The notes under the pieces: model-generated | What the model saw: the letters and a program-made list of their open reading frames with translations, nothing else | Told to the model about the DNA's origin: nothing | Database searches by the model: none | From: Paenibacillus jilunlii | GTDB taxonomy: Bacteria > Bacillota > Bacilli > Paenibacillales > Paenibacillaceae | Assembly (NCBI RefSeq): GCF_900102965.1 | Contig: NZ_FNGM01000016.1 | Location: 1-64,000, forward strand | Length of the DNA stretch: 64,000 bases | Reading direction: 5' to 3' | In this document: piece after piece, positions 52,968-61,407 of the stretch | Layout: every line of letters begins with the position of its first letter | Numbering within the stretch: the first letter of the stretch is position 1 | Program-made: the position numbers and the translations under genes

Positions 52968-55148
52968 ATGGGCATAGAGCAATTAACCGAAAAGGCCGGC
53001 GCCTATATAAAAGAAAAAGATCTTCTCCGCATCCGGGAAGCTTATGAATTTGCCGATCAGGCTCATCACGGGCAGGTTCGGAAATCGGGGGAGCCATACA
53101 TCCTGCACCCGCTCGCGGTCGCAGATATTGTCGTCAATATGCAAATGGACGTCATCTCCATTATTGCAGCGCTGCTGCATGATGTCGTAGAGGATACCAC
53201 CGTCTCCCTAGAGCAGATTCGCGAGAAATTTGGCGATACCTGCGCGATGCTGGTGGACGGTCTAACCAAGCTGGAACGCATTCGCTTCCGCTCCAAGGAA
53301 GAGCAGCAGAACGAGAACTACCGCAAAATGTTCATCGCTATGGCTCAGGATATCCGGGTGATTGTGATTAAGCTGGCGGACCGCTTGCACAATATGCGTA
53401 CCCTTAAATATCAGTCCGAAGAAAGCCAGCGCCGTATTTCTTATGAAACGCTGGAGATTTTTTGTCCCATTGCAGACCGGCTGGGGATTTCGGCAATCAA
53501 ATGGGAGATGGAGGATATTGCCCTCCGTTATTTGAACCCGCAGCAGTATTACCGCATTGCCAACCTGGTCCACAAGAAGCGGGCGGAACGGGAACAGTTC
53601 ATCGACAGCGTGATCGGCCGCATCCGTGCCAAATTGGACGAAATGGGGATCGAAGGGGATCTGTCCGGGCGTCCGAAGCATATTTACAGTGTCTATAACA
53701 AGATGAACACCAAGAACAAGCAGTTCAATGAAATTTATGATCTGCTTGCCATCCGCATTATCGTCGACAATATTAAGGATTGTTATGCCACACTCGGGAT
53801 TATTCATACTCTTTGGAAGCCAATGCCTGGCCGTTTCAAGGATTATATTGCCATGCCCAAAGCGAACATGTACCAGTCGCTGCACACCACTGTGGTGGGT
53901 CCGGGCGGAGAGCCTACAGAAGTGCAGATCCGCACGTGGGAGATGCACCGGACTGCCGAGTTCGGGATTGCGGCTCACTGGGCTTACAAGGAAGGCAGCA
54001 GCAATAACGTCAATCCGGAGAACCGGATGCCGTTTTTCCGCGAGATTCTGGAGCTGCAGCATGAAGCCAAGGATGCCGAGGAATTTGTAGAGTCGCTGAA
54101 GATGGATTTTTTCTCCGATCTCGTGTTTGTTTTTACGCCCAAAGGCGAGGTTGTGGAGCTTCCGGCTGGTTCTGTACCGCTTGATTTTGCCTTCCGGATT
54201 CATACAGAGGTAGGGAACCGGACGATCGGTTCCAAGGTGAACGGGCGGATCGTGCCGCTCGATCATAAGCTGAAGACTGGGGATATTGTGGAGATTCTGA
54301 CCTCGAAGAACTCTTATGGTCCAAGCCGGGACTGGCTGAAGATTGCCCAATCTTCCCATGCCCGCAGCAAGATCAAGCAGTGGTTCAAGAAGGAGAAGCG
54401 TGAGGAGAATGTTGAAAAAGGCCGGGAAGCGATCGAACGTGAGCTGAAGCGTCAGAACGTGGAGGTTTCGGATTGGCTGACAGAGGATAAATTGTCGGAA
54501 GCGGCCAAGAAATTTGCTTTCAATGATGTAGAAGATATGCTCTCGGCCGTGGGCTTTGGCGGAATTACCGCCGCGCAAATTGCATCCAAGCTTACAGAGA
54601 AGCTGCGCAAAGAGCAGGAAGAAGCGGCAGGGCATCTGGAGCTTACCACCGAAATGAAGGAAATCAAGTCCAGCGGGGAGAAGCGCAATCAGCCGACCAA
54701 CGGGGTCCGTGTAAAAGGCATCGATAATCTGCTTGTCCGCTTTGCCCGATGTTGTAATCCGGTGCCCGGCGACGATATTGTCGGCTATGTGACCCGCGGC
54801 CGCGGCGTTTCTGTCCATCGTGAAGATTGTCCGAATATTCCTACAGATGGTGATGGAGAGGAGTCGGCACGGGTGATCGAAGTGGAATGGGAAGGCAGCA
54901 TGGAGGCTAACTACAGCGTGGACATTGAGATTACCGGCCATGACCGCAACGGGCTGCTCAATGAGGTGCTGCAGGCAGTGTCGGAGAGCAAGACGAATAT
55001 ATCGGCTGTCACCGGACGAAGCGACAAGAACAAAATGGCGATGATTCATATGACGATTCTGATCCGCAACACCGATCATCTGCAATCTGTGGTCGATCGG
55101 GTGAAGCGGGTTAAGGATGTATATACCGTTAACCGCATTATGCAATAG
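52968..55148 (+). CDS. relA: RelA/SpoT bifunctional (p)ppGpp synthetase/hydrolase
   Basis: The 726-residue enzyme has the long Rel layout: HD hydrolase (HHGQVRKSGEPYILHPL, LLHDVVEDT), synthetase (GRPKHIYSVYNKM, YQSLHTTVVGP), TGS domain (VFVFTPKGEVVELPAGSVPLDFAF), zinc-finger/helical part with RFARCCNPVPGDDIVGYVT, and an ACT domain (DIEITGHDRNGLLNEVLQAVSE). It makes and breaks the alarmone in the stringent response. The start is MGIEQLTEK at 52968; no strong site is close, and a longer frame upstream is less like the family. Confidence 0.97.
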   Translation: MGIEQLTEKAGAYIKEKDLLRIREAYEFADQAHHGQVRKSGEPYILHPLAVADIVVNMQMDVISIIAALLHDVVEDTTVSLEQIREKFGDTCAMLVDGLTKLERIRFRSKEEQQNENYRKMFIAMAQDIRVIVIKLADRLHNMRTLKYQSEESQRRISYETLEIFCPIADRLGISAIKWEMEDIALRYLNPQQYYRIANLVHKKRAEREQFIDSVIGRIRAKLDEMGIEGDLSGRPKHIYSVYNKMNTKNKQFNEIYDLLAIRIIVDNIKDCYATLGIIHTLWKPMPGRFKDYIAMPKANMYQSLHTTVVGPGGEPTEVQIRTWEMHRTAEFGIAAHWAYKEGSSNNVNPENRMPFFREILELQHEAKDAEEFVESLKMDFFSDLVFVFTPKGEVVELPAGSVPLDFAFRIHTEVGNRTIGSKVNGRIVPLDHKLKTGDIVEILTSKNSYGPSRDWLKIAQSSHARSKIKQWFKKEKREENVEKGREAIERELKRQNVEVSDWLTEDKLSEAAKKFAFNDVEDMLSAVGFGGITAAQIASKLTEKLRKEQEEAAGHLELTTEMKEIKSSGEKRNQPTNGVRVKGIDNLLVRFARCCNPVPGDDIVGYVTRGRGVSVHREDCPNIPTDGDGEESARVIEVEWEGSMEANYSVDIEITGHDRNGLLNEVLQAVSESKTNISAVTGRSDKNKMAMIHMTILIRNTDHLQSVVDRVKRVKDVYTVNRIMQ

Positions 55149-55169
55149 GGCAAGGAGCTGAAAGAAGCA

Positions 55170-55613
55170 ATGAGAGTAGTAGTGCAGCGCTGCAAGGAAG
55201 CCAAGGTAAGCGTAGAGGATACAGTGACGGGAGCGATTGGCAAAGGATTGATGCTGCTGGTCGGTGTTACCCATGAGGATACAGAGCAGGACGCCAAGTA
55301 TTTGGCTGATAAAATTGCCGGACTCCGCATTTTTGAGGATGAAGCCGGCAAGATGAATTTTAGCGTCACCGATACAGGAGGCGCGATATTATCCGTGTCA
55401 CAGTTTACGCTGTATGGAGACTGCCGCAAAGGACGGCGGCCGAACTTTATGGCTGCGGCAGCCCCGGCTGAGGCAGAGCGGCTGTACGATTACTTTAATC
55501 AGGAATTGCGGGCCGGCGGGCTTCAGGTGGAGACCGGTGTTTTTGGTGCGATGATGGATGTGTCCCTGACCAACTGGGGGCCGGTAACGCTACTGCTGGA
55601 CAGCCGTGGCTAA
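55170..55613 (+). CDS. dtd: D-aminoacyl-tRNA deacylase
   Basis: The 147-residue enzyme has the DTD signatures VVQRCKEAKVSVED, LSVSQFTLYGDCRKGRRP (the SQFTL catalytic loop) and the NWGPVT form of the C-terminal Gly-Pro motif. It removes D-amino acids from tRNA. It lies 21 bp after relA behind AAGGAG, as in most Firmicutes. Confidence 0.97.
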   Translation: MRVVVQRCKEAKVSVEDTVTGAIGKGLMLLVGVTHEDTEQDAKYLADKIAGLRIFEDEAGKMNFSVTDTGGAILSVSQFTLYGDCRKGRRPNFMAAAAPAEAERLYDYFNQELRAGGLQVETGVFGAMMDVSLTNWGPVTLLLDSRG

Positions 55614-56195
55614 TCCCCGCAGCCTTCAGCACGGACTTAACCAATCTATAGATCATATTTGCGATCAAGAGTGTCATGCGAGGTTCCGCGAGGGATCGGC
55701 AGAGGCACTTTTTTTGCGTTCAGATAAGCTGAGATCAGAAAGTTAAGGTCCCCTTCTCCGCATTTGTGCGGATAGGGCCACCACGGGGTGGGTAAACTAT
55801 GGGGAGCGGGTATTTACGAATAGCAGGGAGTCTGGGCATGAGACAATCAGTGAAAGCGCGGAGCTGGAGCAGCATTCCGGCATATAATGTTGGCTGCTGT
55901 TCCGAAGCGGTGACGGCGGCGAAGGATGTCGAAGACTATAAAGAGCTTCAAGTGTTAAAAGGGAACAGCCGCAGCTTTCTGCCGCGCACTTGAGACCCCG
56001 GGGATGGCGGCTTCCTGTAAATAATACCGGAGTTGTTCTTCAGCCGTTAGAAAGCCTGTGATTGCGGGTAATAGAATGACGAAGACAGAATGTAGCTAGA
56101 ACAGCACCCGCATTCGTGCGCGGGCTGCTCCAGGTGTTGTAATACATGAAATTTAGGGATTCAATGATCTAACCATTCATAAGGAGGGAACGACC
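55614..56195 (+). other. Structured intergenic stretch of unknown role
   Basis: No convincing gene lies here. An AGTGTC/GGCACT stem plus T7 near 55667-55717 may end the relA-dtd transcript. Two hairpins adjoin: CCCT...CCGCA-TTTG-TGCGG...AGGG (55751-55777) and CCACC-ACGG-GGTGG (55778-55791). Another long hairpin (GAACAGCACCCGC / GCGGGCTGCTC) is at 56099-56131 without a T run. A 64-codon frame at 55799 has no ribosome binding site. Confidence 0.45.
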
Positions 56196-56642
56196 ATGAC
56201 TACAAGAATTCAGGCGTATTTCAGGACCGAAAGTGAAGCGGAAGGTGCGAAGACGGCTTTGATTCCTTACGGTGTGGAAGGCATTGAAGTATCCGAATTA
56301 ACAGATCCTTTAGATAAAGGCGACCACCGGAGCCGTAATATTCTGCTGCCGTTTGTTCCTTACAACAACTCAGCCATGACGGGTGGAGCTTATGGCGTTG
56401 CAGGTGCGACAGGCACAGTTTCCGGCGCAGCCATTGTACCGGGCATCGGGGTAGACAATGATCTTGGCGACAATACCGACACGAGCCATGCCGGAGATGT
56501 ACGCAGTGCCACGGATGTGGATGACAGGGATTTAAGCGATGTAAATTACGTCATGGACCTTAGAGTCCCTGAAGCGAAGCGCAATGAAGTTGTTGAGGTT
56601 CTGCGCGGCAAACAGGCTTTTGTGGAGATTTTTGAAGCATAA
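56196..56642 (+). CDS. Hypothetical acidic protein with a Gly-rich hydrophobic centre
   Basis: I do not recognise this 148-residue protein with certainty. The N terminus (RIQAYFRTESEAEGAKTALI, YGVEGIEVSEL) and C terminus (VMDLRVPEAKRNEVVEVLRG) look like two halves of a small alpha/beta domain of the kind seen in general stress proteins such as the 17M/YflT type. Between them is a Gly/Ala-rich stretch (AMTGGAYGVAGATGTVSGAA) and an acidic loop. AAGGAGGGAACGACC precedes ATG. It is monocistronic, with a terminator behind it. Confidence 0.75.
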   Translation: MTTRIQAYFRTESEAEGAKTALIPYGVEGIEVSELTDPLDKGDHRSRNILLPFVPYNNSAMTGGAYGVAGATGTVSGAAIVPGIGVDNDLGDNTDTSHAGDVRSATDVDDRDLSDVNYVMDLRVPEAKRNEVVEVLRGKQAFVEIFEA

Positions 56643-56662
56643 TGAATGAGGCTATCAAAATT

Positions 56663-56704
56663 AAGCTCCAAGTAAACCTGGAAGGGTTTTCTTGGAGCTT
56701 TTTC
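56663..56704 (+). terminator. Terminator after the hypothetical gene
   Basis: A perfect 10-bp stem (AAGCTCCAAG / CTTGGAGCTT) followed by T. Confidence 0.88.
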
Positions 56705-56869
56705 AACTATAAATATTAAAAATTGTACTAAATTTCTGGACAGAGAATAAGGTTGTAGTGTAAAGTGATTTGTGGGCAGCAAACCGGGGAATGTCCCAAG
56801 AAATAAAACGCTTTCTTTTCTGTAATGCAACCGTAATAATTCATACATGATTCCTTAATATAGCCTGTT

Positions 56870-56946
56870 TATAATAGAAGCATGACCCCCTTTTTTATAA
56901 TATATGATGATGGACCTGCAGCAATCGGCTGCAGGTCATTTTTTTT
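56870..56946 (+). ncRNA. Possible very short transcript with its own terminator
   Basis: TATAAT at 56870-56875 is followed about 40 bp later by a perfect 10-bp hairpin (GACCTGCAGC-AATCG-GCTGCAGGTC, 56913-56937) and a T8 run. No gene lies between, and the hisS promoter is downstream, so a small RNA of about 60 nt is possible. No convincing -35 is seen. From 56705 to 56869 I see nothing. Confidence 0.35.
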
Positions 56947-56995
56947 GAATGGCAGCTTGAGAATGAAGTTTGCGGCTGTATTTTATTTTCATGCC

Positions 56996-57024
56996 TTGAC
57001 TTTAGCGCAGTGGTTCAGTAGAAT
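56996..57024 (+). promoter_or_regulatory. hisS-aspS promoter
   Basis: TTGACT (56996-57001) and TAGAAT (57019-57024) are 17 bp apart, just before the T-box leader. Confidence 0.75.
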
Positions 57025-57053
57025 CTAACAGTATACGATATGTTATAGTGTTT

Positions 57054-57388
57054 TGATGACGGGACCAAGTAATCCGTAACCCATGACCCCAGAGAGGAAT
57101 CCCACAGAACCGGCTGCACATCCAGTAGGATGCGTGAACCGTTTCTGCCAGGCTGTAAGGATTCTGTTAATGAACGGATGAATGACTTCCCCGAGAACGC
57201 ACGGCGAAAGCAGGCAGTCGCAGGATTGCCGCAGTCAGTAGCCGGAGCGCGTAGGCGGGCGTTAACCGCTTAGAGCGGGTTTAGGGCAGTATGCCTGAAT
57301 CCGGAATGTGGGTGGTACCACGGGTGAATTATTGGTTATGATAATCCCTCGTCCCTGTTTGTTATAAACAGGGACGAGGGATTTTTTG
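57054..57388 (+). promoter_or_regulatory. T-box leader of hisS-aspS with terminator
   Basis: The leader begins with GACGGGACCAAGTAATCC and GAGAGGAA of stem I, and has the conserved T-box TGGGTGGTACCACGG at 57308-57322 that pairs with uncharged tRNA. A strong terminator (AATCCCTCGTCCCTGTTT with its complement, 57344-57382, then T6) competes with the antiterminator. Base pairing ATCCGT / ACGGAT closes the lower part of stem I, but I could not place the specifier codon; a His or Asp codon is expected. Low charged-tRNA levels should allow read-through into hisS. Confidence 0.92.
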
Positions 57389-57410
57389 TTATTTTCAGGA
57401 GGGATAGGCT

Positions 57411-58664
57411 GTGGCAAAGGAAAGATTCGAGAAACCTACGGGCACGCAGGATGTGCTGCCGGGTGCAGTGGAGAAATGGCTGGTCGTGGAGAGCAAGGCG
57501 AGAGATCTCTGCCGGCGTTTCAACTACCGTGAGATCCGCACACCGATGTTCGAGCACACAGGACTCTTCGAACGCGGCGTTGGGGAAACAACAGATATCG
57601 TGGAAGGCGAAATGTATACCTTCAAGGACAAGGGTGACCGCGATTTGGCGCTTCGTCCCGAAGGGACAGCAGGTGTAGTACGCGCCTACGTTCAGAACAA
57701 GCTTTATGGTGAACCCGATGTCAGCAAGCTGTATTATATCGGACCGATGTTCCGGTATGAACGCCCGCAGGCGGGAAGATACCGCCAGTTCCATCAGTTC
57801 GGGATTGAAGCTTTTGGAGCGGTAGATCCGGCCATTGATGCGGAAGTGGTATCGATGGGATATCAGTTCTACAAGGATCTGGGTCTTAAGGATGTCAAGG
57901 TGGAGCTGAATTCCGTAGGGAATGCGCCGAGCCGCGCAGCTTACCGGGAGAAACTGCTGAATTTTCTGCGGCCGATGAGAGATACCTTGTGCAGCGACTG
58001 CCAGCGCAGAATGGAACGCAATCCGCTGCGTGTGCTGGACTGCAAGGTGGATCAGGACAAATTTGGCGGTGCGCCGTCCATTCTGGACAGTCTGGATGAG
58101 GAATGCACCACCCATTTTGAGCAGGTCAAGGCCCACTTGGATGTCATGGGTGTAGAATACAGTATTAACCCCCGTCTTGTACGCGGACTAGATTATTACA
58201 CGCATACAGCGTTTGAATATAAAGCGGCAGGCATCGGCTCTATCGACACGGTTGGCGGCGGCGGCCGGTACAACGGACTGGTCGAAGAAATCGGCGGACC
58301 CGATCAGCCGGGCATCGGTTTCGGAATTGGTCTGGAGCGGATTCTGCTGATTCTGGAGAATCAAGGTGTAGAGCTGGAGGCGGCCAAGCCGTTGGATGTG
58401 TATTTTGTTGCCCTTGGTGAAGCTGCAGATAAGGAGATTACGAAGCAGCTGTTCACGCTGCGCAGTCTGGGCTACGCTGCGGAACGCGATTACCTCGGCC
58501 GCAAGATGAAGGCACAGATGAAATCGGCGGACCGGATGAATGCACGGTACACGGCAATTCTGGGTGAAGATGAACTGAACAGCGGCGTGATTGCTCTGAA
58601 ATCCATGGCAACTGGCGAACAGCGGACTGTAAAGCTGGAAGACCTGGCCGCGTCGCTGGATTAG
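57411..58664 (+). CDS. hisS: Histidyl-tRNA synthetase
   Basis: The 417-residue class II synthetase has PTGTQDVLPG, motif 2 YYIGPMFRYERPQAGRYRQF, the histidine motifs LVRGLDYYTHTAFEY and motif 3 GIGFGIGLERIL. It starts at a GTG behind AGGAGGGATAGGCT. aspS follows 50 bp later in the T-box-controlled operon. Confidence 0.98.
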   Translation: MAKERFEKPTGTQDVLPGAVEKWLVVESKARDLCRRFNYREIRTPMFEHTGLFERGVGETTDIVEGEMYTFKDKGDRDLALRPEGTAGVVRAYVQNKLYGEPDVSKLYYIGPMFRYERPQAGRYRQFHQFGIEAFGAVDPAIDAEVVSMGYQFYKDLGLKDVKVELNSVGNAPSRAAYREKLLNFLRPMRDTLCSDCQRRMERNPLRVLDCKVDQDKFGGAPSILDSLDEECTTHFEQVKAHLDVMGVEYSINPRLVRGLDYYTHTAFEYKAAGIGSIDTVGGGGRYNGLVEEIGGPDQPGIGFGIGLERILLILENQGVELEAAKPLDVYFVALGEAADKEITKQLFTLRSLGYAAERDYLGRKMKAQMKSADRMNARYTAILGEDELNSGVIALKSMATGEQRTVKLEDLAASLD

Positions 58665-58714
58665 AATTTTTATGAGAAAATATGTATTTTAACCAAAAAG
58701 GGGTAGGATAAATT

Positions 58715-60493
58715 ATGAGTAGAAGTCATAACTGTGGACAATTGACGCTGGGCCATATTGGCGAGACGGTAACGCTGAACGGGTGGGTCCAGACCCGCCG
58801 CGACCTGGGAGGCGTGCTGTTTATCGACCTGCGCGACCGTACCGGAATTGTGCAAATCGTGTTCAACCCGGACTATTCCGGTGAAGCCCTGCAGATTGCT
58901 GACAAGGTGCGCAGTGAATATGTGTTGTCCGTTACGGGGAAAGTTGTAAAAAGGGACGAAGAAACCATTAACCGCAATCTGCCTACCGGTGAGATTGAAG
59001 TGCAGATTACAGAAATCGAAGTGCTGAATGCAGCTAAGACGCCTCCGTTCTTCATTGAAGATGGTGTAGAAGTCGATGAATCCCTGCGTATGAAATACCG
59101 TTACCTCGACTTGCGCCGGCCTGAAATGTACAAGACGATGCTGCTCCGTTCCAAAGCGGCCAAGATATTCCGCGACTTCCTGGACAGTGAAGGCTTTATC
59201 GAAATTGAAACTCCAATCCTGACCAAAAGCTCCCCGGAAGGCGCACGCGATTATCTGGTGCCAAGCCGTGTGCATGAAGGTGAATTCTTCGGACTCCCAC
59301 AGTCGCCGCAGATTTACAAGCAGCTGCTGATGGTCGGCGGCATTGAGCGTTATTACCAGATGGCCCGCTGCTTCCGCGACGAGGACCTGCGTGCTGACCG
59401 CCAGCCGGAATTCACCCAGTTCGATATCGAGACCTCGTTCATGCCGCAGGACGAACTGCTGTCTATGATGGAAACCCTCATGCAGCGCCTGCTGAAGGAA
59501 ACCGTTGGTGTCGATGTGGCCGTTCCCTTCCAGCGGCTGACCTATGCCGAAGCCATGGGCAAATACGGCTCGGATAAACCGGACCTGCGCTTTGGTCTGG
59601 AACTGGTGGAAATGAACGACATCGTGGCCTCCAGCGGTGTGAAGGTCTTCGCCTCCGTCATTGAGAAAGGCGGAGAGGTGAAATGCCTGAACGCCAAAGG
59701 CTGCGGCACATGGACCCGCAAGGAAATCGATGACCTGGGACCTTACGCTGCACGCTACGGTGCGAAAGGCCTGGCCTGGATTCAAGTGAAAGACGGAGAA
59801 TTTAAAGGTCCAATCGTCAAATTCTTTACTGAGGAAGAGATTGCGGCTGTGAAGGAGCGTACCGGGGCCGAAGAAGGCGACCTCTTGCTTTTCTCCGCTG
59901 ACACTAAGAAGGTAGTGGCAGATGTGCTTGGGGCGCTGCGCCTTAAGATCGGCCGCCAGCTCGGCTTGATCGATGACAGTGTCTTCAAATTCGCCTGGGT
60001 AACCGAATTCCCGCTGCTCGGCTATGACGAAGACCAGAAACGTTATGTGGCGGAACATCATCCGTTCACCCGTCCAATGGACGAAGACCTTCACCTGTTC
60101 GACACTGATCCTGGAGCCATCCGCGCACAAGCCTATGATATTGTGCTTAACGGCTATGAGGTGGGCGGCGGTTCCCAGCGTATATATAAACGCGAAATAC
60201 AGGAAAAAATGTTCGATGCGCTTGGGTTCACAACGGAAGTGGCCTACGAGAAGTTCGGGTATCTGCTGGATGCCTTTGAATACGGCACTCCGCCGCATGG
60301 CGGAATCGCGTTTGGTTTTGACCGCCTGATTATGCTGCTTGCCGGCCGCACGAACCTGCGGGAAGCAATCGCCTTCCCAAAAACAGCAAGTGCAACCGAC
60401 CTGCTGATGGACGCTCCGGCACCGGTCGATGCAATACAGCTGGAGCAGCTGCACATCAAGCTGGCGCCTAAGCCGGAAAAAGAAAAGAAATAA
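58715..60493 (+). CDS. aspS: Aspartyl-tRNA synthetase
   Basis: The 592-residue class IIb enzyme has an N-terminal OB anticodon domain (VTLNGWVQTRRDLGGVLFID), the flipping loop and motif 2 (YYQMARCFRDEDLRADRQPEF), the bacterial GAD insertion (about 290-415) and motif 3 (GGIAFGFDRLIMLL). Whether it is discriminating cannot be decided by eye. AAAAAGGGGTAGG precedes ATG. Confidence 0.98.
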   Translation: MSRSHNCGQLTLGHIGETVTLNGWVQTRRDLGGVLFIDLRDRTGIVQIVFNPDYSGEALQIADKVRSEYVLSVTGKVVKRDEETINRNLPTGEIEVQITEIEVLNAAKTPPFFIEDGVEVDESLRMKYRYLDLRRPEMYKTMLLRSKAAKIFRDFLDSEGFIEIETPILTKSSPEGARDYLVPSRVHEGEFFGLPQSPQIYKQLLMVGGIERYYQMARCFRDEDLRADRQPEFTQFDIETSFMPQDELLSMMETLMQRLLKETVGVDVAVPFQRLTYAEAMGKYGSDKPDLRFGLELVEMNDIVASSGVKVFASVIEKGGEVKCLNAKGCGTWTRKEIDDLGPYAARYGAKGLAWIQVKDGEFKGPIVKFFTEEEIAAVKERTGAEEGDLLLFSADTKKVVADVLGALRLKIGRQLGLIDDSVFKFAWVTEFPLLGYDEDQKRYVAEHHPFTRPMDEDLHLFDTDPGAIRAQAYDIVLNGYEVGGGSQRIYKREIQEKMFDALGFTTEVAYEKFGYLLDAFEYGTPPHGGIAFGFDRLIMLLAGRTNLREAIAFPKTASATDLLMDAPAPVDAIQLEQLHIKLAPKPEKEKK

Positions 60494-60513
60494 ATTTTAG
60501 GAGGCTGTATATC

Positions 60514-61272
60514 ATGCTGCATCAGTTCTCGCGTACGGAGCTGGCGATCGGACCGGAAGGTCTGGAGATAATGAAGAACAGCACCGTAGCAGTGCTCGGG
60601 ATCGGCGGTGTGGGCGCCATGGCGGTGGAAGCTCTGGCCCGTACCGGAATCGGCCGCATTATCCTGATTGACAAGGACTCGGTGGATATCACCAATATCA
60701 ACCGCCAGATTCATGCGCTGACCACCACTATCGGCCAGAACAAAACAGATCTGATGGTGGAGCGCATCAAGCTGATAAATCCGGAATGCGAAGCGATTGC
60801 GCTGAACATGTTCTATACGGAGGAAACGTACGAGGAGCTGTTCAAGTACAAGCTGGATTACGTAATCGATGCTTCAGATACTATCATCTACAAAGTTCAT
60901 ATCATCAAGGAGTGTCTGGCCCGGAGAATCCCGATGATCTCAAGCATGGGTGCGGCTAACAAAATGGACCCTACCCGCTTTCAGGTCGCAGACATTTCCA
61001 AGACCAGTATGGACCCGATTGCCCGTGTTATCCGCCAGAGACTGCGCAAGGAAGGTATCAAGAAAGGTGTAAAGGTGGTCTTCTCCACCGAAGAGCCGGT
61101 TAAGCCGCGTGAGGATGTTACAGAACAGATTGTCCCTGCCAATGCTCCGGACAGACGCAAGGCCAAGCAACCGCCGGCCAGTAATTCATTTGTACCGCCT
61201 GTAGTAGGACTTATTATGGTCAGCGTTGCCGTACGCGACCTCCTGGAGGCTGCGGACTCAGCGAATAAATGA
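60514..61272 (+). CDS. tcdA: tRNA threonylcarbamoyladenosine dehydratase (TcdA, YrvM-like)
   Basis: The 252-residue E1-like enzyme starts LHQFSRTELAIGPEGL and has VAVLGIGGVGAMAVEALAR for ATP, DSVDITNINRQ, the YVIDASDTI segment and SSMGAANKMDPT. It cyclises t6A at position 37 of tRNAs in an ATP-dependent step. It follows aspS by 20 bp behind TAGGAGG, the order seen in Bacillus, where a 6S RNA gene lies in between; there is no room for one here. Confidence 0.95.
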   Translation: MLHQFSRTELAIGPEGLEIMKNSTVAVLGIGGVGAMAVEALARTGIGRIILIDKDSVDITNINRQIHALTTTIGQNKTDLMVERIKLINPECEAIALNMFYTEETYEELFKYKLDYVIDASDTIIYKVHIIKECLARRIPMISSMGAANKMDPTRFQVADISKTSMDPIARVIRQRLRKEGIKKGVKVVFSTEEPVKPREDVTEQIVPANAPDRRKAKQPPASNSFVPPVVGLIMVSVAVRDLLEAADSANK

Positions 61273-61305
61273 AACGAATCAGATAAGCAGGAAATATAAA
61301 TGAAC

Positions 61306-61346
61306 AAAGGGCGTACAGCCGCCAGCCGGCGGTTTACGCCCTTTTA
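61306..61346 (+). terminator. Terminator after tcdA
   Basis: AAAGGGCGTA / TACGCCCTTT (10 bp) encloses an inner GCCGCC/GGCGG helix and is followed by T. Confidence 0.88.
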
Positions 61347-61407
61347 GTGCGGCTTATAGAGAACAGAGTGTCTTACCCGTGATTTCACTATCAGTGGAGG
61401 TTTTTAT

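Noticed and set aside
53262..55274. 670-codon minus-strand open frame
   Set aside because: It is the shadow of relA and dtd; the plus-strand product is a full Rel protein with all domains.
55799..55993. 64-codon plus-strand frame after dtd
   Set aside because: No ribosome binding site, no recognisable pattern, and it lies in hairpin-rich DNA.
58670..60454. 594-codon minus-strand open frame
   Set aside because: It mirrors aspS, whose plus-strand product has all class II motifs.
60494..60513. 6S RNA between aspS and tcdA, as in Bacillus subtilis
   Set aside because: Only 20 bp separate the genes.
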